Positions 42,196 through 48,436 of a stretch of DNA of 48,436 nt are shown here, in pieces (position 1 is the stretch's first letter; each line of letters opens with the position of its first letter). The notes under the pieces are model-generated. The model searched no databases. It was not told where the DNA came from and worked only from the letters and a program-made list of their open reading frames with translations. Both the position numbers and the translations under genes were made by a program. Source of the stretch: Dehalococcoidia bacterium (GTDB lineage Bacteria; Chloroflexota; Dehalococcoidia; SZUA-161); the NCBI GenBank assembly GCA_030619685.1, contig JAUXAX010000013.1:1-48436 (forward strand). Reading direction: 5' to 3'.

Positions 42196-42632
42196 ACTAT
42201 TGCTCCTTCGTACTTTACTTTCTTGCCGTATCTGGGAAGAAGTCGCTCCCACTGCACCAGGAAGACGTCTGAAACTGGATATACTATCCTCCCTGTGCCA
42301 GTTGGTTGCAGCACTCTGGTCCAGCTCTCTATGAATATGGTTTTGATTCGGAAAAGCTTAGCCAGGTAAAAAGTGGGTATGGCTATCTCCGCGCCAGTGG
42401 AGATGATCAGTTTCGGCTTCTCTTTGCGCAGGATTCTGAATATAAAGAACAAAGCATATGCCATCAGCAGCGGGTTCTTGCCGATATTTTTCAGGAGGTA
42501 CTTGCGCTCCAACTCACGTGTTCTAACGGAGTCGTAGGTGATGAAAAACGTCTCGTGTCCCTCAAACGCCTCTTGAAGGTGGAGCATCTCCGCCAAATGT
42601 CCGCCGTGTGAGCATACCAAGCAGATTTTCAT
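42192..42632 (-). CDS. Alg14/PssD-like membrane-anchoring subunit of a split glycosyltransferase
   Basis: The 146-aa protein begins MKICLVCSHGGHLAEMLHLQ, the Gly-Gly-His opening of Alg14/PssD. It continues with RELERKYLLKNIGKNPLLMA (a membrane-associating helix near 50-80), PKLIISTGAEIAIPTFYLAK and ESWTRVLQPTGTGRIVYPVS, all conserved in the family. It recruits the catalytic Alg13-like partner to the membrane and supplies the acceptor half of the active site. ATG 42632 has GGGAG upstream. An extended frame to 42689 overlaps the preceding GT2 gene. Confidence 0.92.
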   Translation of the reverse strand: MKICLVCSHGGHLAEMLHLQEAFEGHETFFITYDSVRTRELERKYLLKNIGKNPLLMAYALFFIFRILRKEKPKLIISTGAEIAIPTFYLAKLFRIKTIFIESWTRVLQPTGTGRIVYPVSDVFLVQWERLLPRYGKKVKYEGAIV

Positions 42633-42658
42633 GTCGTGACTACTCCCGGTGTTTTTGC

Positions 42659-43642
42659 TCACTTCAGAATATGCAACACTTGGCCCCACTCATAGTTGAG
42701 CTCGAATCTTCTGAGAAGCTGGAAGTCGGAGAGCTTTCTCAGTCTCTGTGCTTGCCTCCGCCTTCTCATAATGCCCCTGAGATTTCTCAAGGCAGCAGCC
42801 TCTGCTCTTATCTTTGCCCAGATGTGTCTGGGGCCGCGAACTAAGCAGTATCCCATGATTAGCGCCTCAGTGAATACCAGGGCAGGCAGAAGCACTATCA
42901 AAGTAGGAGGCTTCAGGTAGCACAGCAGTGAACTCAACCGCCCATATTCCAGCCAGAACATCTTTTGAGGGGACATCTTCAGTTCGTATTCATGGTAGAC
43001 AATCGACCGGGGAATACAGTAGATTTCATATCCCATCAGGTTAACCATCCAGGAAAGGTCAACGTCGTCATAGTACATGAAGTTGTCTTCATTGAGCCCG
43101 CCCATCCTCTCGACTATTTCTCGCCTTACGAGGAAGGAGCATCCGCTGACGGCAGCAACCGGGAAAGGCTCCTGTGACAGGCTACTATCCTGCTTGTTAA
43201 GCCCTCTGACGAAGCCGAGGCCGGTAATATGGACATCCAGCCCCATGACCCCGACTTTGTTTCTATTCCGATACAGCAGGCTTTTTGGTGTTACGGCGCC
43301 AGCCTCAGGATTGGCGTCTAAGAACTCTACCATGGGGGCTAGCCAGTTCTGTTCCACCTCGGTATCAACGTTGAGTGGAGCGAGGTACTTCCCTTTGGCG
43401 TGAGCTATGCCTGAATTGATCCCAGCGGCATATCCTAGGTTCTTTTCATTTGCAACTATGAGCAGATCGGGAAACCTTTCCCTGGCATAGGCGAGGCTTC
43501 CGTCGCTGGAGTTGTTGTCGACCAGGATCACCTCGAAATCCAGGTAGCTCTGATTGAGGACGGAGCGAAGACATGTTTCGAGATAGGGCATGCCGTTGAA
43601 ATTGACGACTATGACTGAGCCCTTGGGCTTTGTGTCCCGCAT
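42659..43642 (-). CDS. GT2 family glycosyltransferase
   Basis: The 327-aa enzyme carries SVIVVNFNGMPYLETCLRSV (9-28), EVILVDNNSSDGS, NLGYAAGINSGIAHAKGKYL, the DxD-type APLNVDTEVEQNW, and NFMYYDDVDLSWMVNLMGYE for catalysis. One hydrophobic helix near 250-270 may anchor it. It is the first gene of the minus-strand operon GT2-Alg14-Alg13-GT4. The start and about 60 bp upstream are duplicated, in opposite orientation and decayed, at 21085-21390, which shows that a second copy of this operon once existed. Confidence 0.92.
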   Translation of the reverse strand: MRDTKPKGSVIVVNFNGMPYLETCLRSVLNQSYLDFEVILVDNNSSDGSLAYARERFPDLLIVANEKNLGYAAGINSGIAHAKGKYLAPLNVDTEVEQNWLAPMVEFLDANPEAGAVTPKSLLYRNRNKVGVMGLDVHITGLGFVRGLNKQDSSLSQEPFPVAAVSGCSFLVRREIVERMGGLNEDNFMYYDDVDLSWMVNLMGYEIYCIPRSIVYHEYELKMSPQKMFWLEYGRLSSLLCYLKPPTLIVLLPALVFTEALIMGYCLVRGPRHIWAKIRAEAAALRNLRGIMRRRRQAQRLRKLSDFQLLRRFELNYEWGQVLHILK

Positions 43643-43750
43643 AGCCCAATAATACTACACTCGTGTCTGGATGGCAAAGATTGTGCCGGTTGGCGGAATG
43701 CGTCAATAAATTGCTCTTGCCGCCAGTAACTTATGAGAGGATTTGTCATG

Positions 43751-43779
43751 TTGTCATACATGTGACATTATGTTATTAT
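43751..43779 (+). promoter_or_regulatory. Promoter for the DPM-type glycosyltransferase
   Basis: TTGTCA (43751-43756), 17-bp spacer, TATTAT (43774-43779). Transcription would begin near 43786, only ~7 nt before ATG 43793 but ~55 nt before GTG 43841, which has its own Shine-Dalgarno. Repeated TGTCAT (43744, 43752) and inverted TGACAT nearby could be an operator. Confidence 0.55.
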
Positions 43780-43792
43780 CGCTCACACGCAA

Positions 43793-44737
43793 ATGAGCAA
43801 GGCCTATAAACCGAAGAAAGCTTCCAAAGGGAGTGGTACTGTGGCATCCGCTACTAATCACCAGCAGCAGCCCGATACCATTGCCGCCATTCCCTGTTTC
43901 AATGAGGAACTCTTCATCGGCAGTGTAGTGCTCAAAGCGAAGGAATACGTGGACCAGGTCATAGTCATCGACGATGGTTCCATCGATAATACTGCTGCAG
44001 TAGCCGAACTGGCTGGGGCCACAGTGGTCAAGCATGGCTCCAATCGGGGCAAGGGGGCCGCGGTCAGCACAGCCTTTGAGCACGCTGCAGAGATAGGATG
44101 CAGGGCGCTGGTGCTTCTCGATGGCGATGGACAGCACGAGCCAGCGTACATCCCCACTCTGGTTAGGCCTGTACTTGATGGCGAGGCTGACATGGTAGTC
44201 GGCTCTCGTTTCCTCGATATTAAGAGCTCTGTACCTGGATATCGAATTCTGGGCCATCGCCTGCTCACCTTTCTCACCAATCTGGGCTCACGGGTCAAAT
44301 TGACCGACTCTCAGAGTGGATTCAGGGCTTTCTCTCCGAGGGCGATAGAAGCGTTATCGTTTGCAGAAGAGGGGCTCTCCGTTGAATCGGAGATGCAGTT
44401 TCTGGCAAATGAAGCCGATCTCAGGGTGACGGAAGTTCCTGTGAGCATCGGATATCATGGCGGGGCAAAGCGGAGCCCTGTAGCTCACGGGATGGGGGTG
44501 CTGACCAGCATAATGGGGTTAATCAGCAGGAGGATTCCCCTCTTCTTCTTTGGCGTGCCCGGCTTGGTAATGTTGGCCTTTGGTCTGAGGGAAGGATGGC
44601 GGGTGGTGGATGGATATAATACATACGGCGATTTCTGGCTCGGTCCTGCCCTGATAGCTGTGTTGCTTTGCATAGTGGGTACCTTGAGCGTGTTCACCGG
44701 ACTGATACTGCATACAATCAGATCCTTTTTCAAATGA
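43793..44737 (+). CDS. Polyprenyl-phosphate glycosyltransferase (DPM-like GT2) with two C-terminal helices
   Basis: The protein of up to 314 aa has DTIAAIPCFNEELFIGSVVL (28-47), VIVIDDGSIDNT, NRGKGAAVSTAFEHA, the LLDGDGQHEPAYI metal/donor motif, and MVVGSRFLDIKSSVPGYRIL typical of this clan, then two helices (about 240-260 and 280-305). It should make a polyprenyl-phosphate-linked hexose for GT-C enzymes. GTG 43841 preceded by AAAGGGAG is a strong alternative start (298 aa), because the ATG would lie almost at the predicted mRNA end. It stands alone between the divergent GT2 operon and the convergent methyltransferase. Confidence 0.9.
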   Translation: MSKAYKPKKASKGSGTVASATNHQQQPDTIAAIPCFNEELFIGSVVLKAKEYVDQVIVIDDGSIDNTAAVAELAGATVVKHGSNRGKGAAVSTAFEHAAEIGCRALVLLDGDGQHEPAYIPTLVRPVLDGEADMVVGSRFLDIKSSVPGYRILGHRLLTFLTNLGSRVKLTDSQSGFRAFSPRAIEALSFAEEGLSVESEMQFLANEADLRVTEVPVSIGYHGGAKRSPVAHGMGVLTSIMGLISRRIPLFFFGVPGLVMLAFGLREGWRVVDGYNTYGDFWLGPALIAVLLCIVGTLSVFTGLILHTIRSFFK

Positions 44738-44808
44738 AGTTGAAGTCACTATCCCGCTCCTCTCAGTTTTGGCTTGGCTGGTTTTAAGCACAGCAACGAA
44801 TAAATTCC

Positions 44809-45537
44809 CTACAAGGAACGTGGCTGGATCGTTGTCTTACGTGCTTTTATGGCTATGATCGCTGCATAGCGAGGTAACTTTACCAGTCTCGAAACAAACA
44901 GTGGTAGTGGCTGCAAACCAAAGCCAGTTAACTGCTCACATTGTAGACCGTGAAACTGAAAAAGTTCTCTTAAGGCAAGGGGAGTAAAGATCCGTCTATG
45001 TGCGAAGTGCTTGGCGACTATATTATGGGACGGGTTAAACGGGTTCCCACATGCGAACAACTCATCGCTGACATGTGCCGTAGGTGGCTGATATCCCATC
45101 AATAGCGAGATGATATTCTGTAAGCCTGCTAGATTTGGCGTTGCAACAACGCAATAACCGTTCTTTTTCAAAGTACGATAGATTTCCCTAACAAAATTGT
45201 CGGTATTATTCAGGTGTTCAATTACTTGATTTGAAACAATGATATCAAATACCTCGTCCCGAAATGGGAAGCCATTACTTGCGTCTGCCAATACAACGTT
45301 TATTCCGCTGCCCCGCGCTCTTTCGGCACTATGCTTACTTTGCTCGATTCCCAAAATACTTCGCGCTCCTACCCTTTTAGCAATTTGTCTGGTAAAGGCT
45401 CCGTCATTGCAGCCTACATCCAGCACGGTGGCATCTGGCTGCCTAGTAAGGAGCTGGAGAAACTTCTCCTTGGTTAACTGTTGCATGCCGACTAATAGAT
45501 GCTGCATATACCGTTTTACTAACCGCATTGTGATCAC
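44809..45537 (-). CDS. Class I SAM-dependent methyltransferase
   Basis: The 242-aa protein has motif I TVLDVGCNDGAFTRQIAKRV (37-56), the acidic residue in ILGIEQSKHSAERA, LADASNGFPFRDEVFDIIVS and NQVIEHLNNTDNFVREIYRT, then VVATPNLAGLQNIISLLMGY. The NLAGLQNxxxLLxGxQPP segment is common in methyltransferases of surface-polysaccharide clusters. GTG 45537 begins the longest frame; ATG 45528, three codons later, is equally possible. It is transcribed away from the tRNA-Ser and converges on the DPM-type gene. Confidence 0.85.
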   Translation of the reverse strand: MITMRLVKRYMQHLLVGMQQLTKEKFLQLLTRQPDATVLDVGCNDGAFTRQIAKRVGARSILGIEQSKHSAERARGSGINVVLADASNGFPFRDEVFDIIVSNQVIEHLNNTDNFVREIYRTLKKNGYCVVATPNLAGLQNIISLLMGYQPPTAHVSDELFACGNPFNPSHNIVAKHFAHRRIFTPLALRELFQFHGLQCEQLTGFGLQPLPLFVSRLVKLPRYAAIIAIKARKTTIQPRSL

Positions 45538-46036
45538 AACCCATCTGACCTTTTCCCTACGCCCTGCTGCCTTTCAACGCGTTCTCTCGTCTTCGAGAAC
45601 TGTGCAGCTACTGTCCCCTCGGAATCTATTTGGCTGCGAAGATAACAGCCTCACGAGAATGTCTTGCGCTATGTAGTATACCATCAAGAGGCCTGTAGAG
45701 CGACACCGTAGCAGTGATGTGGGATTAGGGGAGCACCATATTTGGCACAAGGAGCAGGCCTTCGCCACCGGCAACAATTGTGCTAGAATGGTACCCTAGG
45801 ATGAGGCTGTGGCGATCCTGATACTGGCACCTGCAGAAGGTCACAGTCAAAACGACAGCGGCGGGCAGAGGGACGCTTGCGTGTTATTTAAGAACAGCCC
45901 TCTTCCTCTGATTATATCAAATATGCCCTTCTCCCAGAACGTTTGTGATAAGAGATTATTCTGAGAGTCCGGGAGTGAAACTCCCGGGGTGGGGGGTGGG
46001 AAGAACCAGCGTTGGTAAATGCCCTCTTGAAAGATC
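45538..46036. other. Intergenic stretch between methyltransferase and tRNA-Ser
   Basis: No protein gene is recognisable. It contains a hairpin CCGGGAG (45969-45975) / CTCCCGG (45981-45987) with loop TGAAA, without a T-run. Short frames here, including one antisense to the tRNA, are spurious. Confidence 0.5.
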
Positions 46037-46055
46037 AAAAAAGCCCCGTTGGGGC
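46037..46055 (-). terminator. Intrinsic terminator of tRNA-Ser
   Basis: On the minus strand GCCCC-AAC-GGGGC is followed directly by six T (46042 to 46037), 20 nt beyond the tRNA 3' end. This is a textbook rho-independent terminator. Confidence 0.85.
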
Positions 46056-46074
46056 GAGATACACTCCGGTTTCA

Positions 46075-46166
46075 TGGCGGAGGGAATGGGATTCGAACCC
46101 ATGAGAGGGGTTTCCCCCCCTAACCGCTTAGCAGGCGGCCGCACTAAACCACTATGCGATCCCTCC
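46075..46166 (-). tRNA. tRNA-Ser (anticodon GCT), CCA encoded
   Basis: On the minus strand the 5' acceptor GGAGGGA pairs fully with TCCCTCC (46085-46079), followed by discriminator G and an encoded CCA (46077-46075). The anticodon stem CCGCC/GGCGG-type region surrounds loop CTGCTAA, so the anticodon is GCT, reading AGC/AGU serine codons. The long variable arm (TAGGGGGGGAAACCCCTCTC) is the class II arm expected of tRNA-Ser, and the T arm CATGGGTTCGAATCCCAT is intact. Promoter and terminator flank it, so it is a free-standing, probably functional gene. Confidence 0.95.
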
Positions 46167-46185
46167 TAGATCCATTTATGTGAAT

Positions 46186-46214
46186 ATTATATCCACAAAT
46201 TTTGCATCTTTCAA
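46186..46214 (-). promoter_or_regulatory. Promoter of tRNA-Ser
   Basis: Minus strand TTGAAA (46214-46209), 17-bp spacer, perfect TATAAT (46191-46186). Transcription would start near 46179, 13 nt before the mature 5' end. Confidence 0.85.
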
Positions 46215-46239
46215 ACCCTAGGGAGCATTACAGTTCAGG

Positions 46240-46398
46240 TTAGCCTGCCGCTTCCTTCTTTCTCGTGAACAGGGATATGACCGACATGAATGCTTTGGTC
46301 TCCCACATCAGCACTTTGAGAACGATAGGTGTGCTCAATATCTTGATCACCAGTTTGTTCCCCAATATCTTCATAATCAATCTGTCTTTCCAGTTCAT
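46240..46398 (-). CDS. 52-aa membrane-associated peptide, function unknown
   Basis: A small gene with the start ATG at 46398 and stop TAA at 46240. The Shine-Dalgarno AGGAGG overlaps the end of the preceding gene, whose TGA lies 5 nt before this ATG, so translation is coupled. The sequence starts MNWKDRLIMKILGNKLVIKI and continues LSTPIVLKVLMWETKAFMSV, hydrophobic and basic with a KKEAAG end, consistent with one amphipathic or transmembrane helix. It is not a family I recognise. The fixed order after the membrane protein and the repeat protein suggests it belongs to the same unit. Confidence 0.7.
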   Translation of the reverse strand: MNWKDRLIMKILGNKLVIKILSTPIVLKVLMWETKAFMSVISLFTRKKEAAG

Positions 46399-46403
46399 GC
46401 TTA

Positions 46404-47036
46404 TCACTTCCTCCTAGATAGCTTGTTGCGAGCCCGCTGCACCTCGGCTGAAAACTCACTCTTAAGCGCGTCCAACTTCTCCTTGAAGCCCATTCCCTTC
46501 TTCCCCGTTTTGAGGCCTGTTGATGACTTCCCTCCGGTGCCGGTCCCAGGCTTCCTGCTGGTTCCGGGCTTCACTCTGAAGGCGGTTTCCTGCATCATAT
46601 CGGTCTTGATCTTGCGCTTAATGAGCTGCAGGCGGGCAGAAAAGTAAACGCCCTCGATCCAGCCTCGCCAGCGAGCATAGAACCACTTGATGAGCCTTAC
46701 ATACCAGACAACTATCGCTAGGAACAGAAGCAAGTAAGCGATAAACAAAGGGACTAGCAACAGCAGCAGGAGCAGGATAAGCAGGATGCTCGTGACGCCG
46801 GAAGAACCAGTGAACTGGATATAGACAAACACTTGCACAGCAAGCAGAAGCACATACAGAAGGACTAAGCTAGCGAGGTTCAAAGGCCTGGCCGCAAACT
46901 TGCCTACCATTTTCAGCCAGGGGTAAGCATTAGTCCAAACGAAGATAAAGAGCGCTACCCAGATTAGCCCATAGAAGAGTACTATAGGCAGCGCCAGGAG
47001 GACAACGCCCAACAGTATTAGAATTAATGGATCCAC
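46404..47036 (-). CDS. Membrane protein with basic cytoplasmic tail, function unknown
   Basis: The 210-aa protein has three or four hydrophobic segments (about 4-35, 53-73, 80-110) with very leucine-rich stretches, followed by an amphipathic region (FYARWRGWIEGVYFSARLQL) and a long Lys/Arg/Gly-rich tail with KPGTSRKPGTGTGGKSSTGL. It starts 7 nt after the stop of the FN3-repeat gene, and its own stop is 5 nt before the 52-aa gene. I do not recognise the family. A scaffold or anchoring partner for the large secreted repeat protein is a reasonable guess from operon order only. Confidence 0.75.
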   Translation of the reverse strand: MDPLILILLGVVLLALPIVLFYGLIWVALFIFVWTNAYPWLKMVGKFAARPLNLASLVLLYVLLLAVQVFVYIQFTGSSGVTSILLILLLLLLLVPLFIAYLLLFLAIVVWYVRLIKWFYARWRGWIEGVYFSARLQLIKRKIKTDMMQETAFRVKPGTSRKPGTGTGGKSSTGLKTGKKGMGFKEKLDALKSEFSAEVQRARNKLSRRK

Positions 47037-47043
47037 TTTTCAC

Positions 47044-48436
47044 CTACCGAATATAGGGTACACCCATCTCCCTCACTGCTGCCAATAGTACCATCATCTT
47101 GGCCAGGACACTACCGAGAATATCAGCAAAATCGGTCACCATAAGTTTGTCAATAAGTCCGTCGATGAATTTGGCGAATACGGTTATCATGTATTCCAGG
47201 TCGGCTACAAAGCCATCTGGTTCCCTGTCCGGGATTTCGACCCCCGGAGTCCTCAACTGGAGCAGGTAAAACTTGGCTGTTTTGAAAACCTCGCCCTGGG
47301 GAAGGGTGATTCGGCCCCAAGCGCTCAGGTACTGTCCGCCGTCCCAGGTCAGCCAGACACCATTTAAGCTCGCTGACTTGCCTTCCACCTCTTGATGGCT
47401 GTAAAACAGCGACCTGACCTTGCTGCCGTACATATCGAGGTCGATGGTCTCGGTTGTGGCATCACTCAGGGTCAGGGTCAGGTTGCCCACCAGGTGCAGG
47501 TCGCTGCTCTCCGGGGCATCAGCCCTGGGAACTAAGATCCCGTTGGCCACAAATTCGGCGTTAGCGATCTCCGTGTAGTCGGTACACCACCCCCATCCAG
47601 TGAGCCTGTAGATTGTGAGCGTATAGTAAGCGCCTTCATTATTATCGGTGGTGGTGTTTCCCCCCTCACCCGTCGATTGTACCTCATAGTAGTAGGTTGT
47701 CTCTAGAAGGAGCCTGTTCAAGGTTATAGAGTGGCTGGTGACCAGGATAGCATCAGAGGCGGTGAGGCCCAGGGCGGTGGTGTTTCCATAGTTGACCACG
47801 CTGGTGGCGGGCTTATCGGTGGTCCAGGTGACAACGGCCGACGTTGCAGTGATAGGAATGGCTTGAACTCCGGTTATCACCGGTGGAGGGATATCAGACG
47901 TGATGAAGGTATAGTAAAGCCCACCGTTATTGTCGCTGGCAGGGTTCCCCGCCCCATCTGTCGATTGAACCTCATAGTAGTACGTCGTCGCTGGATCAAG
48001 ACCGCCTAACGATACCGAGTGACTTGTCACCAGGCTGGCATCGGATGCTGTGAGACCCAGCGCCGTGGTGTTCCCGTAGTTGACCACGCTATTGGCGGGC
48101 TCATCGGTGGTCCAGATGATGGTTGCCGATGTCAGGGCGATATCAGTGGCTTGAACCCCGCTAATCACCGGTGGAGTGGTATCAGGCACATCAGCGGTGG
48201 TAAAGGTGTAATAAGCGCCGCCGTTGTTGTCAACCGTGGTGTTCCCGCCGGCGTTCGTCGAGCTTACCTCGTAGTAATAGAGTGTTGCTGGGGCGAGGTT
48301 GGTTAAACCTATTGCGTGGTCAGTAACGAGGGCGCTATCGGATTCAGTAGAGCCTAAGGCTATGGTGTTCCCGTAGTTGACCACGCTATCTGCAGCATCA
48401 TCGGTGGTCCAGATGATGGTTGCCGATGTCAGGGCG
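47044..48436 (-). CDS. Secreted fibronectin-III-like repeat protein, C-terminal part (5' end beyond window)
   Basis: The frame stays open through the right edge, so the N-terminus is not visible. At least three repeats of 96-99 residues are present, each with ATIIWTTDEPANSVVNYGNT, TALGLTASD, TSHSxxLxxLxPxTTYYYEV and DNNGGxYYTF. These are FN3/purple-acid-phosphatase-N-like modules common on bacterial surface proteins. The last ~200 residues (from IYRLTGWGWCTDYTE) form a different domain with a beta-rich part (LVGNLTLTLSDATTETIDLD) and a helical end. It is followed by two membrane genes 7 and 5 nt apart. Adhesion or S-layer-like structure is likely; binding partner unknown. Confidence 0.8.
   Translation of the reverse strand, partial: ALTSATIIWTTDDAADSVVNYGNTIALGSTESDSALVTDHAIGLTNLAPATLYYYEVSSTNAGGNTTVDNNGGAYYTFTTADVPDTTPPVISGVQATDIALTSATIIWTTDEPANSVVNYGNTTALGLTASDASLVTSHSVSLGGLDPATTYYYEVQSTDGAGNPASDNNGGLYYTFITSDIPPPVITGVQAIPITATSAVVTWTTDKPATSVVNYGNTTALGLTASDAILVTSHSITLNRLLLETTYYYEVQSTGEGGNTTTDNNEGAYYTLTIYRLTGWGWCTDYTEIANAEFVANGILVPRADAPESSDLHLVGNLTLTLSDATTETIDLDMYGSKVRSLFYSHQEVEGKSASLNGVWLTWDGGQYLSAWGRITLPQGEVFKTAKFYLLQLRTPGVEIPDREPDGFVADLEYMITVFAKFIDGLIDKLMVTDFADILGSVLAKMMVLLAAVREMGVPYIR
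47650..48436 (-). repeat. Tandem FN3-encoding DNA repeats (297- and 288-bp spacing)
   Basis: The block GTAGTTGACCACGCT and its flanks occurs around 48371, 48076 and 47788, with spacings of 297 and 288 bp. The first two copies are almost identical over more than 60 bp, which suggests recent expansion and possible copy-number variation or assembly collapse beyond the window edge. Confidence 0.8.

Noticed and set aside
45945..46169. Frame containing GMGFEPMRG across the tRNA-Ser
   Set aside because: Spurious translation antisense to the tRNA-Ser gene and its terminator; no ribosome site.
48019..48306. Plus-strand frames opposite the FN3 repeats
   Set aside because: They repeat with the FN3 period because they are antisense to tandem repeats; not independent genes.

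Overview
The window (about 50% GC, no obvious plasmid or phage backbone) looks like a chromosomal segment of a Chloroflexota bacterium, most likely Dehalococcoidia-like. The basis is the conserved block rpsO-pnp-dapB-asd-dapA facing miaB, and a surface protein ending in a CFIATAAYG box plus membrane anchor. The phylum call is inference; no marker tree could be run.

Layout. 1-510: 3' end of sbcC. 511-2100: a secreted, C-terminally anchored surface protein behind a structured leader. 2500-7915: housekeeping operon rpsO-pnp-dapB-asd-dapA (ribosomal protein, RNA turnover, lysine/diaminopimelate pathway), with miaB convergent to it. 9235-10600: gene graveyard holding a tRNA 5' half, a queA scrap, a frameshifted lipoprotein and copy 1 of a ~263-bp repeat. 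10.8-44.7 kb: a very large glycan-assembly locus. 44.8-46.2 kb: a methyltransferase and tRNA-Ser(GCT) with its own promoter and terminator. 46.2 kb to the right edge: a minus-strand operon of a secreted fibronectin-III-like repeat protein, a membrane protein and a 52-aa membrane peptide not previously listed among the longer frames.

The glycan locus encodes cytoplasmic GT2 and GT4 glycosyltransferases, two polyprenyl-phosphate-type (DPM-like) GT2 enzymes, a split Alg14/Alg13-type (PssD/PssE) transferase, four large polytopic GT-C-like proteins (one 1208 aa with tandem carbohydrate-binding-like domains), three intact flippases, several SAM methyltransferases, a GT2-methyltransferase fusion, a CDP-alcohol phosphotransferase-like protein, an alkaline-phosphatase-superfamily protein and a DUF1616 membrane protein. 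Working model: sugars are built on a polyprenyl carrier in the cytoplasm, methylated or phospho-decorated, flipped, extended outside by GT-C enzymes from lipid-linked sugars, and attached to the envelope or surface proteins. The mix resembles archaeal S-layer/N-glycosylation loci more than a classic Wzx/Wzy O-antigen locus; no Wzy, Wzz, ligase or oligosaccharyltransferase was recognised.

The locus is heavily remodelled. Broken pieces include a relic second copy of the GT2-Alg14-Alg13 operon collapsed by deletion into one 456-bp pseudogene, a DPM-type GT tail with a poly-C frameshift, an internally deleted methyltransferase, a GT4 tail, and a mosaic of ISL3 transposase, flippase and HicB fragments. 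A tRNA 3' half beside 11-bp tandem repeats looks like an integrase attachment site. Two copies of the ~263-bp repeat (about 89% identical by hand alignment) bracket 14.6 kb of glycan genes, suggesting this segment arrived or was rearranged as a cassette.
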